NCBI GenBank assembly: GCA_902781455.1
Contig: CACZJF010000024.1
Span: forward strand, 1 to 50,833
Reading direction: 5' to 3'
Length of the DNA stretch: 50,833 nucleotides
DNA from: an uncultured Lachnospiraceae bacterium
GTDB taxonomy: Bacteria; Bacillota; Clostridia; Lachnospirales; Lachnospiraceae
Below the pieces are notes generated by a model, which made no database searches, was not told the DNA's origin, and was given only the letters and a program-made list of their open reading frames with translations. The translations under genes and the position numbers were made by a program. Below, piece after piece: positions 33,112 to 42,505 of the stretch (position 1 is its first letter; the number at the start of each line of letters is the position of its first letter).

Positions 33112-34446
33112 ATGAAGAAACGTATGATGAGCCTGGTCAGCATGGCACTGATCGGCGCAATGGTTCTGCCGAACGCTGCATTCGCAGAGGCTGCGGATGA
33201 GGGCAAGGTCCTGAATATTCAGGTATGGAACGAGGAGTTCAAGAGCCGCATCACGGATCATTATCCGGGATATGAAGCGGTTGATGAGACTCACGGCAAG
33301 ATCGGCGATGTCGATGTCGTATGGACCATCACTCCGTCTGATGACAATGCGTATCAGAACAACCTTGACAGCATTCTTCCTGGCAACGCTGACGCGGCTG
33401 CGGATGACAAGGTTGACATCTTCCTGATCGAGGCTGACTACGCTCTGAAGTATGTTGACGCTGATGCGAACGTTGCGATGACCATGGCTGATCTGGGCAT
33501 CAACGAAGAGGATCTTGCAAAGCAGTACACCTACACGCAGGATATCGTCAAGGATGCGAACGGCATGATCCGTGCTTCTTCCTGGCAGGCTTGCTCTGCT
33601 GGCCTGATCTACAACCGTGAGATCGCGAAGGCTGTCCTTGGAAGCGATGATCCGGCTGATGTGCAGGAAGCTGTTAAGGATTGGGCAACCTACAACGAGA
33701 CCGCTGCGAAGATGGCAGAGGCTGGCTACAAGATGGCTGCGACCGTTAACGATACATATCGTGTATATTCCAACAACGTCGCTGGTCCGTGGGTACAGGA
33801 CGGCAAGGTTGTTCTTGATGACAACATCAAGGCATGGGTTGATGATTCCAAGGCTGCTGTAGACGCTGGCGAGACCACCACTGCTGAGCTGTGGAGCGAT
33901 GACTGGTCCAAGGGCTTCTTCAAGGATCCGGGTGATGTATTCTGCTACTTCGGGCCGGCATGGTTCTTCAACTTCTGCATGCATGAAGGCGAAGAAGAAG
34001 CGATCGCGACTGACGGTGGCTGGGGCTACTGCGAAGGACCGCAGGGCTTCTACTGGGGCGGCACATGGATCTGCGCAGCACAGGGAACCGACAACCCGAC
34101 GCTTGTAAAGGATATTATCCTGACCATGACCACCGACAACGATGTCATGAAGGAAATCGCTCAGAACGATGCTGACTGCGTCAACAACAAGGAAGTCCTT
34201 GCTGAGCTGGCAGCTGATGAGTCCGGAAACCTTGCTCTTCTTGGCGGACAGAATCCGTATGAGTTCCTGGCAGCAGGTGCTGAGAATGTTGACATGAGCA
34301 ACACCAGCCCGTACGATCAGGGCTGCAACGAAGAGTTCCAGGGTGCGATGAAGAACTACTTCGACGGCAACGCGACCTACGAAGAGGCTCTTGCTCAGTT
34401 CAACACCGCGATCGTTGAGAAGTATCCGGAGCTGGTAGTCGAGTAA
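33112..34446 (+). CDS. Extracellular sugar-binding protein (family 1), without lipobox
   Basis: A 444-residue solute-binding protein of an ABC importer. A signal peptide (residues 1-26, ending NAAFAEAA) leads to a family 1 fold with WNEEFKSRITDHYPGYEAV and TITPSDDNAYQNNLD. There is no cysteine at the cleavage region, so it should be cut by signal peptidase I and not lipid-anchored, unusual for a Gram-positive importer. Codon use is highly biased, suggesting strong expression. Two permeases follow after a hairpin terminator; no ATPase is encoded, so a shared MsmX-like ATPase is expected. The GH3 genes nearby suggest a beta-linked oligosaccharide. Confidence 0.9.
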   Translation: MKKRMMSLVSMALIGAMVLPNAAFAEAADEGKVLNIQVWNEEFKSRITDHYPGYEAVDETHGKIGDVDVVWTITPSDDNAYQNNLDSILPGNADAAADDKVDIFLIEADYALKYVDADANVAMTMADLGINEEDLAKQYTYTQDIVKDANGMIRASSWQACSAGLIYNREIAKAVLGSDDPADVQEAVKDWATYNETAAKMAEAGYKMAATVNDTYRVYSNNVAGPWVQDGKVVLDDNIKAWVDDSKAAVDAGETTTAELWSDDWSKGFFKDPGDVFCYFGPAWFFNFCMHEGEEEAIATDGGWGYCEGPQGFYWGGTWICAAQGTDNPTLVKDIILTMTTDNDVMKEIAQNDADCVNNKEVLAELAADESGNLALLGGQNPYEFLAAGAENVDMSNTSPYDQGCNEEFQGAMKNYFDGNATYEEALAQFNTAIVEKYPELVVE

Positions 34447-34490
34447 TTCAAACCGGCATAAGTGAAACTTCATAGAAAATGATTCACCAG

Positions 34491-34528
34491 GGGGCCTGCC
34501 CGCCGTAGGCGGACAGGTTCCCTTTTTT
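34491..34528 (+). terminator. Intrinsic terminator/attenuator between binding protein and permeases
   Basis: CCTGCCCGCC and GGCGGACAGG pair around GTA with flanking GGG/CCC, followed by six T. Placed inside the operon, it would let the binding protein be made in excess over the permeases. Confidence 0.8.
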
Positions 34529-34635
34529 AGGCCAAAAAGACGCGCAACCCAAACCCTTTCGCTGTGCGGATAGGGGAAAAGTCATCACAATCAATTGCGT
34601 TTCACGTTCATCACAGGCAAATGGAGAAAACCAAC

Positions 34636-35550
34636 ATGAAAGGAAAGAAAAAGAGCGCGGTCGTCAGATATAACCGCTGGGGCTATATCTTTCTGATCCC
34701 GTTTATGGTCGTATTCGTTATCTTCCAGCTGATTCCGCTGGTGACAACCGTATACAACAGCTTCTTTGAAAACTATATGTCCGGACTGAAACAGATCGGC
34801 CCGAACTTTGTAGCACTGCAGAATTATATTCAGCTGCTGACACAGGGAGACCTGCTGAAGTATTTCCAGAACACCATGATCATGTGGGTGCTGGGCTTTA
34901 TTCCGCAGATTGTTCTGTCCCTGCTGCTTGGATCCTGGTTCACGAATCCGCAGCTGAAACTGAAGTGCCAGAGATTCTTCAAGACAGTCATTTATCTGCC
35001 GAACCTGATCATGGCTTCCGCTTTCGCCATGCTGTTCTTTACCATGTTTGCAAAGACCGGTCCGATCAACTCGATCCTGGTCAGCATGCACATTTTCAAA
35101 GAACCGTACGATTTCATGGCGCATATCGGATCGGTGAGAGGCCTGGTCGCCTTCATGAACTGCCTGATGTGGTTTGGTAATACGACAATCCTTCTGATGG
35201 CAGGTATGATGGGAATTTCGGATTCTCTGTATGAGGCAGCCGAAGTGGACGGCGCGACGCCGACCCAGATCTTCTGGAGAGTAACGATCCCGCTGCTGAA
35301 GCCGATCTTCATCTATGTGGTCATCACGTCTCTGATCGGTGGTCTGCAGATGTTCGATGTTCCGCAGATTTTGACAAACGGAACCGGCGATCCGATGAGA
35401 TCTTCGATGACACTGATCATGTACCTGAACAAGCATCTGTACAGCAAGAACTTTGGTCTGGCCGGTGCACTGTCTGTCCTCCTGCTGATCCTGACCGCGA
35501 TCCTGAGCGCGATCGTGTTCCGGGTGACGGCTAAGGACGAAGTAAAGTGA
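34636..35550 (+). CDS. Sugar ABC transporter permease (MalF-type)
   Basis: A 304-residue membrane permease with six helices. The ATPase-contact EAA loop reads EAAEVDGATPTQIFWRVTIPLLKP. The start at 34636 (MKGKKKSAVV) is preferred because TGGAG lies 9 nt upstream; ATG 34621 and a longer GTG frame from 34564 are alternatives with weaker sites. It is the first permease of the locus served by the binding protein at 33112, and is 13 bp from the second permease. MalF- and MalG-type pairs import oligosaccharides with a separate ATPase. Confidence 0.9.
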   Translation: MKGKKKSAVVRYNRWGYIFLIPFMVVFVIFQLIPLVTTVYNSFFENYMSGLKQIGPNFVALQNYIQLLTQGDLLKYFQNTMIMWVLGFIPQIVLSLLLGSWFTNPQLKLKCQRFFKTVIYLPNLIMASAFAMLFFTMFAKTGPINSILVSMHIFKEPYDFMAHIGSVRGLVAFMNCLMWFGNTTILLMAGMMGISDSLYEAAEVDGATPTQIFWRVTIPLLKPIFIYVVITSLIGGLQMFDVPQILTNGTGDPMRSSMTLIMYLNKHLYSKNFGLAGALSVLLLILTAILSAIVFRVTAKDEVK

Positions 35551-35563
35551 GGAGGTGTGGACT

Positions 35564-36415
35564 ATGAGAGAAGAAAAGATGAAAAATACCGTTCACGCCA
35601 GAAGAGCGATCGCCTATACCGTGCTGATCATCATCTCGTTCCTGTGCCTGTTCTGGTTCTATGTACTGTTTATCAATGCAACCCGCTCCAATGGTGAGCT
35701 GGGAAAGGGATTTACAGTCGTACCGAGTACACACCTGATTGAGAACCTGACGAATCTGTTCAAGGGTACGCTTCCGGTTCTGAGAGGTATGCTGAACTCC
35801 CTGATCATCGCGTCGCTGAGCGCAGCCTGCTGCACTTACTTCTCCACGATGACAGCGTATTCGATCCACGCGTATGACTACGCAGGAAGAAAGGCGATCT
35901 TCACCTTCATCCTGACGATCATGATGATCCCGACGCAGGTGACCGCGCTTGGTTTTGTCAAGTTGGTTCAGTCCCTGAATCTGGAGAACAATTACATTCC
36001 GCTGATCATACCGTCCATCGCGGCGCCGGTTACGTTCTTCTACCTGAAGCAGTACATGGATTCCAACCTGCCGGGTGAGTTGATCGAGGCGGCGAGAATC
36101 GACGGCGCGGGAGAGCTTCGCATCTTCAATACGGTTGCGCTTCCGCTGATGCGTCCGGCCATCGCCGTACAGGCAATCTTCACCTTCGTGGCGAGCTGGA
36201 ACAATTACTTCACTCCGTCCCTGATTCTTCACGAGGACAAGTCGAAGACGCTTCCGATTCTGATCGCCCAGCTGCGTGCGGCTGACTGGCTGAAGTTTGA
36301 CATGGGCCAGGTTTACGCGATGATCGCGTTCTCCATCTTCCCTGTCATCATCGTCTATCTGATTCTGTCCAAGAACATCGTCGGCGGTGTTTCCGCAGGC
36401 GCGGTCAAGGGCTGA
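35564..36415 (+). CDS. Sugar ABC transporter permease (MalG-type)
   Basis: A 283-residue permease with six helices. The EAA loop is EAARIDGAGELRIFNTVALPLMRP and the end (VGGVSAGAVKG) is typical for MalG-type partners. The ATG at 35564 lies 8 nt after GGAGG; the GTG at 35555 overlaps that site and is rejected. It completes the heterodimeric channel with the preceding permease. The next gene in the same direction, a GH3 enzyme, is 482 bp away and has its own promoter. Confidence 0.9.
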   Translation: MREEKMKNTVHARRAIAYTVLIIISFLCLFWFYVLFINATRSNGELGKGFTVVPSTHLIENLTNLFKGTLPVLRGMLNSLIIASLSAACCTYFSTMTAYSIHAYDYAGRKAIFTFILTIMMIPTQVTALGFVKLVQSLNLENNYIPLIIPSIAAPVTFFYLKQYMDSNLPGELIEAARIDGAGELRIFNTVALPLMRPAIAVQAIFTFVASWNNYFTPSLILHEDKSKTLPILIAQLRAADWLKFDMGQVYAMIAFSIFPVIIVYLILSKNIVGGVSAGAVKG

Positions 36416-36585
36416 TCAGTCTGAAATGTGGCAACCATAAACCTTTTGTTTGTGATGACCGCGGTCCGGGTAGAGGTCGGGAAACCGGCCCCTATCCGGC
36501 AGCGGTCGGAAAATGCGCGGCGGGGCAGTTCATCTGCTCCGCCGCTTTCGTATGCGCCGGCTCCTGCGGCTGGCTCCGGCCCGAT

Positions 36586-36762
36586 GCGTAAGGCCTCCCC
36601 ACTTCGAGGCATAAGCAGGAGCGACGACGAGATCTACTGCCTACGCAGACTTCGTGTTCGGGGCATGAATGATACGCGATATGAATGCCCCGAACACTTA
36701 GTCGAAGTTGGCAGTCAGCTCGGCAGGAGCGGGCTTTGTCCTCGAAAGGGGAGGCCTTACGC
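36586..36762. repeat. 177-bp palindromic element (MITE-like)
   Basis: The ends are perfect 15-bp inverted repeats: 36586-36600 and 36748-36762 (GCGTAAGGCCTCCCC and its complement), extended inward by TTCGAGG/CCTCGAA. Inside, ACTGCC/GGCAGT, ACTTCG/CGAAGT and a perfect 13-bp pair (36654-36666 with 36685-36697, GTGTTCGGGGCAT) form a central hairpin with an 18-nt loop. No gene lies inside. The form fits a miniature inverted-repeat element or a large bidirectional hairpin. I could not see target-site duplications with confidence. Confidence 0.65.
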
Positions 36763-36814
36763 TTAGGGAAGGAGTAGTCCGCAGGCGACGCGCAGGTATT
36801 CTGCGCTCCGGTAC

Positions 36815-36842
36815 TTGCCTGCCGGTGCGCTTGTGTTACAAT
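36815..36842 (+). promoter_or_regulatory. Promoter of the permuted GH3 gene
   Basis: TTGCCT (36815-36820) and TACAAT (36837-36842) are 16 bp apart, about 55 bp before the GH3 start. It lies just after the palindromic element, so that element is upstream of, not inside, the GH3 transcript. Confidence 0.45.
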
Positions 36843-36897
36843 ACTATAGGTTTTGCATACAGGTTTTTGCGTATTGGATGGATAAGGAGGAAGAGGT

Positions 36898-39333
36898 ATG
36901 GCAAGCCACTGGAACCGGCTCCGGTATACCCCGGTCCTGCCGCTGGGAAGAGACGGCAGAAGAGCCACTGCGTCGAAGGAGCATCTGGAACTGTCGCGCT
37001 CTGCCGCGAGCGAGGGCATGGTTCTACTGAAAAATGACAGTCATGTGCTTCCGCTGAAGAAGGGGGCGAAGGTTGCACTGTTTGGAAAAGCGACGGCAGA
37101 CTATGTGAAGGGCGGCGGCGGAAGCGGAGATGTCACCGTGCCATACCTTCGGAATCTGCACGAAGGGATGCAGATCAAGCAGAAGGAAGGAAAGGTCGAG
37201 ATTCTGGAATCTCTGGCAGACTTCTATGAAAAAAACGTTGCCCAGCAGTATGAAGACGGTGCCGCGCCGGGTATGACGGTGGAACCGGAAGTCCCAACCG
37301 CGCTTCTTGAGGAGGCGAAGGCGTTCACGGATACCGCCATCATCTCGATCTGCCGCTTCTCCGGCGAGGGGTGGGACCGCAAGACGGTTCTGAATGACAA
37401 CTATGTGCTCTCGACTGATGAACAGCGCATGTTTGATCTTTCCTCAAAGCTTTTTGAGAACGGCGATTTCTGCCTGACACGTGCAGAGCAGAAGATGGTG
37501 GATCTGGTGACAGCGCATTTCGCGAAGGTGATCGTGGTCCTGAACGTCGGCGGTGTGATGGACGTGGAGTGGTTCCGGGAAAATGACCGCATCCAGGGCG
37601 CTTTACTTGCCTTCCAGGGCGGCGTGGAGGGCGGCCTGGCCGCGGCGGATATCCTCACGGGAGATGTGAACCCGTGCGGTCACCTGTCGGATACCTTCGC
37701 CAAAACACTGGAAGACTACCCGTCGACAGCGCATTTTCATGAATCGGCTGACTACGTGGAATATACCGAGGATATCTATGTCGGATACCGGTATTTCGAG
37801 ACAATTCCGGGGGCAAAGGACAGGGCCAGCTATCCTTTCGGGTATGGTCTGTCCTATTCGGAGTTCCTGATTGTTCCTGTCTACTGCGCGCATGCCGGGG
37901 ATGAGATCGTTCTGTCGGTGAAGGCGACAAATCTGTCTGAGATGCCGGGCAAAACGGTGATCCAGATTTACGCGAAGTGCCCGCAGGGGAAACTTGGAAA
38001 GAGTGCGCTCACGCTTGTGTCATTTGCGAAGACGGGAATGCTCGGAAGCGGTGTATCTCAGACGATCGATATGACATTTCCGGTGAGCTGCCTTGCTTCT
38101 TACGACGATACGGGCAAGGTGAAGAAGTCGGCGTGGGTGCTGGAAAAGGGCGATTACACGTTCTATGCCGGGGACAGCATCAGGGATCTGACCAAGGTGC
38201 TGTATACCTGGACGCTGGAAGAGGATCTGATTCTGGAACAGCTAAAACAGCGGTGCAAGCCGGAGAAGCTTTCCAGGCGGCTGCTTGCGGACGGAAGCTT
38301 TGAAGCGCTTGCGGCAGGCGAATACCCGGAGCGTGTTCTGGGGCTGGAGCCGATCCCGGATCTGATGAATGACTATCCGACGCCCGGAAGAGAGGCCGTT
38401 CCTGCAGGGCAGGCAGTGTGGTCTCCGAAGAGAGACAGGCATCCGGAGCGGATTCTGTTTGATGATGTCGCGGACGGAAAGCATTCGCTCGACGCGTTTA
38501 TGGAGCAGCTGTCGGTTGACGAGCTGATCTCCCTGACCGGAGGACAGCCGAATACCGGCGTGGCAAACACATATGGCTGGGGCAATCTGGAGAAATGGGC
38601 CGTGCCGAACGCGATGACAGCAGACGGAGGTGCAGGCCTGCGTGTTGAGGAGAAGACCGGTGTGACGGCAACCGCGTGGCCGTGCGCGACGATGCTCGCG
38701 TGCACGTGGGACCAGGATCTGCTGGAGCGGATCGGCCGGGCACTCGCGCTCGAGGTGAAAGAGAACAACTGCTGCGTCTGGCTGGGACCGGCGATCAATA
38801 TGCACCGCAGTCCGCTCTGCGGCAGAAACTTTGAATACTATTCCGAGGATCCGCTCCTGGCCGGCCTGTGCGCGGGCGCGGTGGTGCGCGGACTGCAGTC
38901 CCAGGGGATCGGTGCCTGCGTCAAGCATTTCTGCGTCAACAACAAGGAGACGAACAGAAAAGACAGCGACTCCAGAGTCAGTGAGAGAGCGCTCCGCGAG
39001 ATCTATCTGCGCGCGTTTGAACTGATCGTCAGGCGGGAGAAGCCCTGGTCTGTCATGTCCTCCTACAATCTTCTGAACGGAACGCATACCTCGGAAAACA
39101 AGGAACTGCTGACGGGGATCCTGCGGGAAGAATGGGGATTCGACGGAGCCGTCACCACGGACTGGTGGACGAGCGGTGAGCACTATCTGGAGCTGAAAGC
39201 CGGCAATGATATCAAGATGGGCGCAGGCTATCCGGAACGTGTGAAGGAAGCGTATGAGAAGGGACTCATCACCCGGGAAGAGATTGCCGTAAATGCCAGA
39301 CGTGTTCTGGAACTGATTCTGAAACTTGCATAA
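36898..39333 (+). CDS. Glycoside hydrolase family 3 with permuted domain order (beta-glucosidase type)
   Basis: An 811-residue cytosolic glycosidase with no signal peptide. The order is reversed from normal GH3. The protein starts with the C-terminal alpha/beta domain (about residues 30-310: ASEGMVLLKNDSHVLPLKKG, and YPFGYGLSYSEF at its end), then a fibronectin-like domain (about 320-420), then the TIM-barrel domain (about 535-811: GPAINMHRSPLCGRNFEYYSEDP, KHFCVNNKE). The nucleophile is Asp755 in VTTDWW. Reversed GH3 enzymes are known from Butyrivibrio and Ruminococcus albus. It probably hydrolyses oligosaccharides imported by the upstream ABC system. AAGGAGG lies 7 nt before the ATG; an AAA+ gene follows at 14 bp. 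Confidence 0.92.
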   Translation: MASHWNRLRYTPVLPLGRDGRRATASKEHLELSRSAASEGMVLLKNDSHVLPLKKGAKVALFGKATADYVKGGGGSGDVTVPYLRNLHEGMQIKQKEGKVEILESLADFYEKNVAQQYEDGAAPGMTVEPEVPTALLEEAKAFTDTAIISICRFSGEGWDRKTVLNDNYVLSTDEQRMFDLSSKLFENGDFCLTRAEQKMVDLVTAHFAKVIVVLNVGGVMDVEWFRENDRIQGALLAFQGGVEGGLAAADILTGDVNPCGHLSDTFAKTLEDYPSTAHFHESADYVEYTEDIYVGYRYFETIPGAKDRASYPFGYGLSYSEFLIVPVYCAHAGDEIVLSVKATNLSEMPGKTVIQIYAKCPQGKLGKSALTLVSFAKTGMLGSGVSQTIDMTFPVSCLASYDDTGKVKKSAWVLEKGDYTFYAGDSIRDLTKVLYTWTLEEDLILEQLKQRCKPEKLSRRLLADGSFEALAAGEYPERVLGLEPIPDLMNDYPTPGREAVPAGQAVWSPKRDRHPERILFDDVADGKHSLDAFMEQLSVDELISLTGGQPNTGVANTYGWGNLEKWAVPNAMTADGGAGLRVEEKTGVTATAWPCATMLACTWDQDLLERIGRALALEVKENNCCVWLGPAINMHRSPLCGRNFEYYSEDPLLAGLCAGAVVRGLQSQGIGACVKHFCVNNKETNRKDSDSRVSERALREIYLRAFELIVRREKPWSVMSSYNLLNGTHTSENKELLTGILREEWGFDGAVTTDWWTSGEHYLELKAGNDIKMGAGYPERVKEAYEKGLITREEIAVNARRVLELILKLA

Positions 39334-39347
39334 AAGAGGAGAAAACT

Positions 39348-41270
39348 ATGGCGAAAGCCAGAACAATTGAACAGATACTTGCCGAGAACGGGCTCGCATT
39401 TGCGCCGAACATGGAACAGCATTACATGGACGAGCTGGAGGGCATCTGGAACGAAGCATGCGAGGAGAGCGGTGGAGAGATCACGGACGCCAGAATCGAT
39501 GAGTACCTGGATGTGCTCAGGAAGATGGGGCTTGCGATCCCGGTGCACCGCGAGACCATGGAGCGTGAGCGTTCCAGACGCCGGTCGGATGCACCTGATC
39601 CGGAGGTGGTCCGGATGCGGAAGCTGATCTCGGAGGAGAAGGCGAGCGAACGCTCGAAAAAAGCGGAGAGAAAGGCAGCGCAGAAGGCGCACGCGAAAGC
39701 GGGGAAAAAGCCGGACCTTTCCCGCAAGGCGCACGGGAAGCTGACAGGTCCGGGCATCTCCGGCTGCGGCCCGGCTCTTTCCTGGGAGGATCCGGACGCA
39801 CTGCATCCTTCTGATGCCGGACCGGATCCCGATGAGGTTTACCGGATCTTTCCTGCCCAGCCGAAGACGGATCTGGGGCACCGGATCTTTCTGATTCTGA
39901 CGGTTCCCGCGGGACGTGACATACCGCACCGGATCGCAGGCGGATTCACGAATCCGGACAGAAGACTCGCCTTTGAGTACTATGACGGCGGGGAACGCCA
40001 TCACATGTCACGGCTGGATATGAACGGAGCGGATATCCGGTTCAGAAAGCTGTTCTCCTGGCTTGGGACGCACCACATCTCTGTCCGCCTGAGCGGGACG
40101 AGAGACGGGAATTCCTTCTATGTATACCGGATCAAGGCGGTGGATCCGCCCATGGACGGCGGAAGCCTGCAACCTTTTGAGGACCAGTTTCTGCAGTATA
40201 TGATCGAGCGGCTGCGCACGTCCATTCTGCAGGCCGGAGATGAGGAGATCCCGGAGCAGATGAGCATGACGACGCTGCCCGAGATCATCAATTTCATGGA
40301 CTGCTGCGCGGACACATTGCCGGCCAATATCCGGCAGTGGGCGAGGAAAAACATCATCACTGCAGGCCAGGACGGCGGAAATGCGGACGAGAAGCGCCAT
40401 GCGCAGAGGGCGCTTTCCATGATGCTGCAGGTGCGCTGGAGAAGCTCTTACTTTGACCCGATTGATCCGGTGGAGGCCAGAAAAATTCTGGACGAGGAGT
40501 TGTATGGCCTTGAGAACGTGAAGCAGCGTGTCATAGAGACCATCATTCAGATCAACAGGACCCATACTCTGCCAAGCTATGGCCTGCTGCTGGCCGGACC
40601 GGCCGGAACGGGGAAGAGCCAGATCGCGTATGCGGTCGCGAGAATCCTGAAGATTCCTTCTGCTGTCTTCGATATGAGCACGGTCCGTGATCCGGAGGCG
40701 CTCACGGGGACGCCGCGCATCTATACGAATGCCAGACCGGGGAGAATCATGGAAGCATTTTCCCAGACAGGCAGCTCAAACATCGTGTTCGTGATCAATG
40801 AGCTGGATAAGGCGGACCACAGGGGGCAGAACGGCAATCCTGCGGATACGCTGCTGTCGCTGCTGGACAATCTGGGATTCACCGACAATTACATGGAATG
40901 CCAGATTCCGACACAGGGCGTCTATCCCATCGCGACGGCAAACAAAAAGGACCGGATCTCAGAGCCGCTGATCACGCGGTTCGCCGTGATTGACATCCCG
41001 GATTACACGAGCGAAGAAAAGAAGATCATCTTCAGGGATTACTCGCTGCCGAAGGTTTTCCGGCGCATGGGAATGAATCCGGAAGAGTGCCGGATCACGC
41101 CGGAGGCAGTAGATTCGATCATCGATCTGTACAAGGACAGGCCCGGATGCCGGGACCTGGAGCAGGCGGCCGAACACCTGGCAGCCCACGCACTCTTCGA
41201 GATTGAGACGGGCGGCGCGGCGTATGTGGAATACGACGCGGTGAAGGCAAGACAGCTGCTGAAGGCATAA
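39348..41270 (+). CDS. Lon-type AAA+ ATPase lacking the protease domain
   Basis: A 640-residue protein. Residues about 385-635 match the ATPase module of Lon: LDEELYGLENVKQRVIETI, Walker A GPAGTGKS (417-424), then IATANKKDRISEPLITRF (sensor 1 and arginine finger region), YTSEEKKIIFRDYSLPK, and PGCRDLEQAAEHL (sensor 2). The chain ends there, with no Ser-Lys protease domain. Walker B reads VFVINELDKA: the usual Asp before Glu is Asn484, while Glu485 is kept. The N-terminal 380 residues (a Lys/Ala-rich charged segment near 95-140, then a region of strands and helices) are not Lon-like and I do not recognise them. It lies 14 bp after the GH3 gene, with AGAGGAGAAA before the ATG. Its substrate is unknown. 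Confidence 0.82.
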   Translation: MAKARTIEQILAENGLAFAPNMEQHYMDELEGIWNEACEESGGEITDARIDEYLDVLRKMGLAIPVHRETMERERSRRRSDAPDPEVVRMRKLISEEKASERSKKAERKAAQKAHAKAGKKPDLSRKAHGKLTGPGISGCGPALSWEDPDALHPSDAGPDPDEVYRIFPAQPKTDLGHRIFLILTVPAGRDIPHRIAGGFTNPDRRLAFEYYDGGERHHMSRLDMNGADIRFRKLFSWLGTHHISVRLSGTRDGNSFYVYRIKAVDPPMDGGSLQPFEDQFLQYMIERLRTSILQAGDEEIPEQMSMTTLPEIINFMDCCADTLPANIRQWARKNIITAGQDGGNADEKRHAQRALSMMLQVRWRSSYFDPIDPVEARKILDEELYGLENVKQRVIETIIQINRTHTLPSYGLLLAGPAGTGKSQIAYAVARILKIPSAVFDMSTVRDPEALTGTPRIYTNARPGRIMEAFSQTGSSNIVFVINELDKADHRGQNGNPADTLLSLLDNLGFTDNYMECQIPTQGVYPIATANKKDRISEPLITRFAVIDIPDYTSEEKKIIFRDYSLPKVFRRMGMNPEECRITPEAVDSIIDLYKDRPGCRDLEQAAEHLAAHALFEIETGGAAYVEYDAVKARQLLKA

Positions 41271-41301
41271 TCTGATGCACTGCTGCCTGCCGGAAAAAGA
41301 A

Positions 41302-42186
41302 TCACTCGGGCTGAGAGGAATATGCCCCCGGATGCGGAGAATACATTCTCCGGAATTCGGAGGGGGTACAGCCCTTCATAATCTTGAACATCCGTATGAA
41401 GGCAGACATGCTGGTGAAACCGCTGGTCATCGCCACATCTGTTACGGACAATGACATGTCAGACAGGGATCGCTCCGCGCGGGTGATCCTTTTCTGATTC
41501 AGGTATTTATAGAAGGTCGAGCCGGTAAACTGCTTGAACAGACGGGTGAAATGATACTTTGAGAAGCCGGAATAGGAGGCAACATCGTCAAGCGTCAGGT
41601 TTTCGGTGCAGTGTTCGTCAATGTAGCTGCAGACATCCATGAACTTCTCGACATATTTCTTCTGCCGGACTTCATCTGACGCAAACCGCTGCGTGGTCTG
41701 GGTGCGGCTTCTGCCGATCAGAACAAAGATCTCAGCCAGCATGGAGTAGATGGAGGTCTCGAAGAAGGCATCTTCCTTCAGGTATTCCTGTTCAATCTTT
41801 ACCACCAGTTCACGAATCCTGCTGTAGACGTCCGGGAACCGGTCCTTTGTAATCAGCAGTGCCGGCTGGATCATCGTCAGGATGGAATCAAGCTCTCTGA
41901 GATGCAGAACGGGAGTGATTTCGGCCTGTATGATAAACCGTTCTCCTTCACAGGCATAGAAATGATGCAGGACCCCGGGGCAGATCATCAGGATGTCTCC
42001 CTCCTGCAGAGTTGCCGCGCTGTCGGCGTACTCTACCCTGTAATCCTGCCTGACAGGCATGACAATCTCAATCGGAGAGTGCCAGTGCATCGGGTACTCT
42101 TCATACTGGATGTTATCGTAGATTCTCAGGTTTGTATTCTTCCGGTAGTTGACGGTTTCGTGCGTTCCTTCCAGATGCTCGATCAT
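41302..42186 (-). CDS. AraC-family transcriptional regulator
   Basis: A 294-residue regulator. The N-terminal cupin (about residues 20-100; MHWHSPIEIVMPVRQ and LMICPGVLHHF) probably binds a sugar, and the C-terminal pair of helix-turn-helix motifs (about 185-285; LTLDDVASYSGFSKYHFTRLFK and SVTDVAMTSGFTSMSAFIRMFK) binds DNA. It is convergent with the AAA+ gene and divergent from the second binding-protein gene. The shared upstream region has a 21-bp-spaced direct repeat suited to an AraC protein, so it most likely controls that uptake locus. Confidence 0.92.
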   Translation of the reverse strand: MIEHLEGTHETVNYRKNTNLRIYDNIQYEEYPMHWHSPIEIVMPVRQDYRVEYADSAATLQEGDILMICPGVLHHFYACEGERFIIQAEITPVLHLRELDSILTMIQPALLITKDRFPDVYSRIRELVVKIEQEYLKEDAFFETSIYSMLAEIFVLIGRSRTQTTQRFASDEVRQKKYVEKFMDVCSYIDEHCTENLTLDDVASYSGFSKYHFTRLFKQFTGSTFYKYLNQKRITRAERSLSDMSLSVTDVAMTSGFTSMSAFIRMFKIMKGCTPSEFRRMYSPHPGAYSSQPE

Positions 42187-42485
42187 AGTCCGGTCCTCCC
42201 CACCATTGGGTTTTTACATGTCAGCCAGGCGGATGCCGCTGTTCGGATGCCTTCCTTCCATGTCTCTGATGCCATTCTTCTGAATCAAGTGTGCCAGCGC
42301 CTGAAAAAGACAAAATTTCGTACTGTTAATTTAGAATAGAATAATTGCGATTCGCTGTCAACAAAAATGAAGCAAAGAGCACCTATTTTTTTGTAAAAAC
42401 AGGCTATTTGACAGTGATCAGGATCTTGTTTAGGTAATATTAGATAAAAATCAGCCAAAAACTTTGTAGAAAATAAACAAAACGA

Positions 42486-42495
42486 TGTCGCGACA
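42486..42495. promoter_or_regulatory. 10-bp perfect palindrome in the AraC/binding-protein intergenic region
   Basis: TGTCGCGACA lies 11 bp upstream of the direct-repeat pair. It may be a separate operator. Apart from this, the direct repeats, one inverted half-site at 42340-42348 and a short leader hairpin, the 476-bp region 42187-42662 holds no gene. Confidence 0.3.
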
Positions 42496-42505
42496 GAAAA
42501 ACAAG

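Noticed and set aside
33112-36415. Missing ATPase gene of the ABC importer as a sign of gene loss
   Set aside because: Carbohydrate ABC importers in Firmicutes commonly share one MsmX-type ATPase encoded elsewhere, so absence in both loci is expected.
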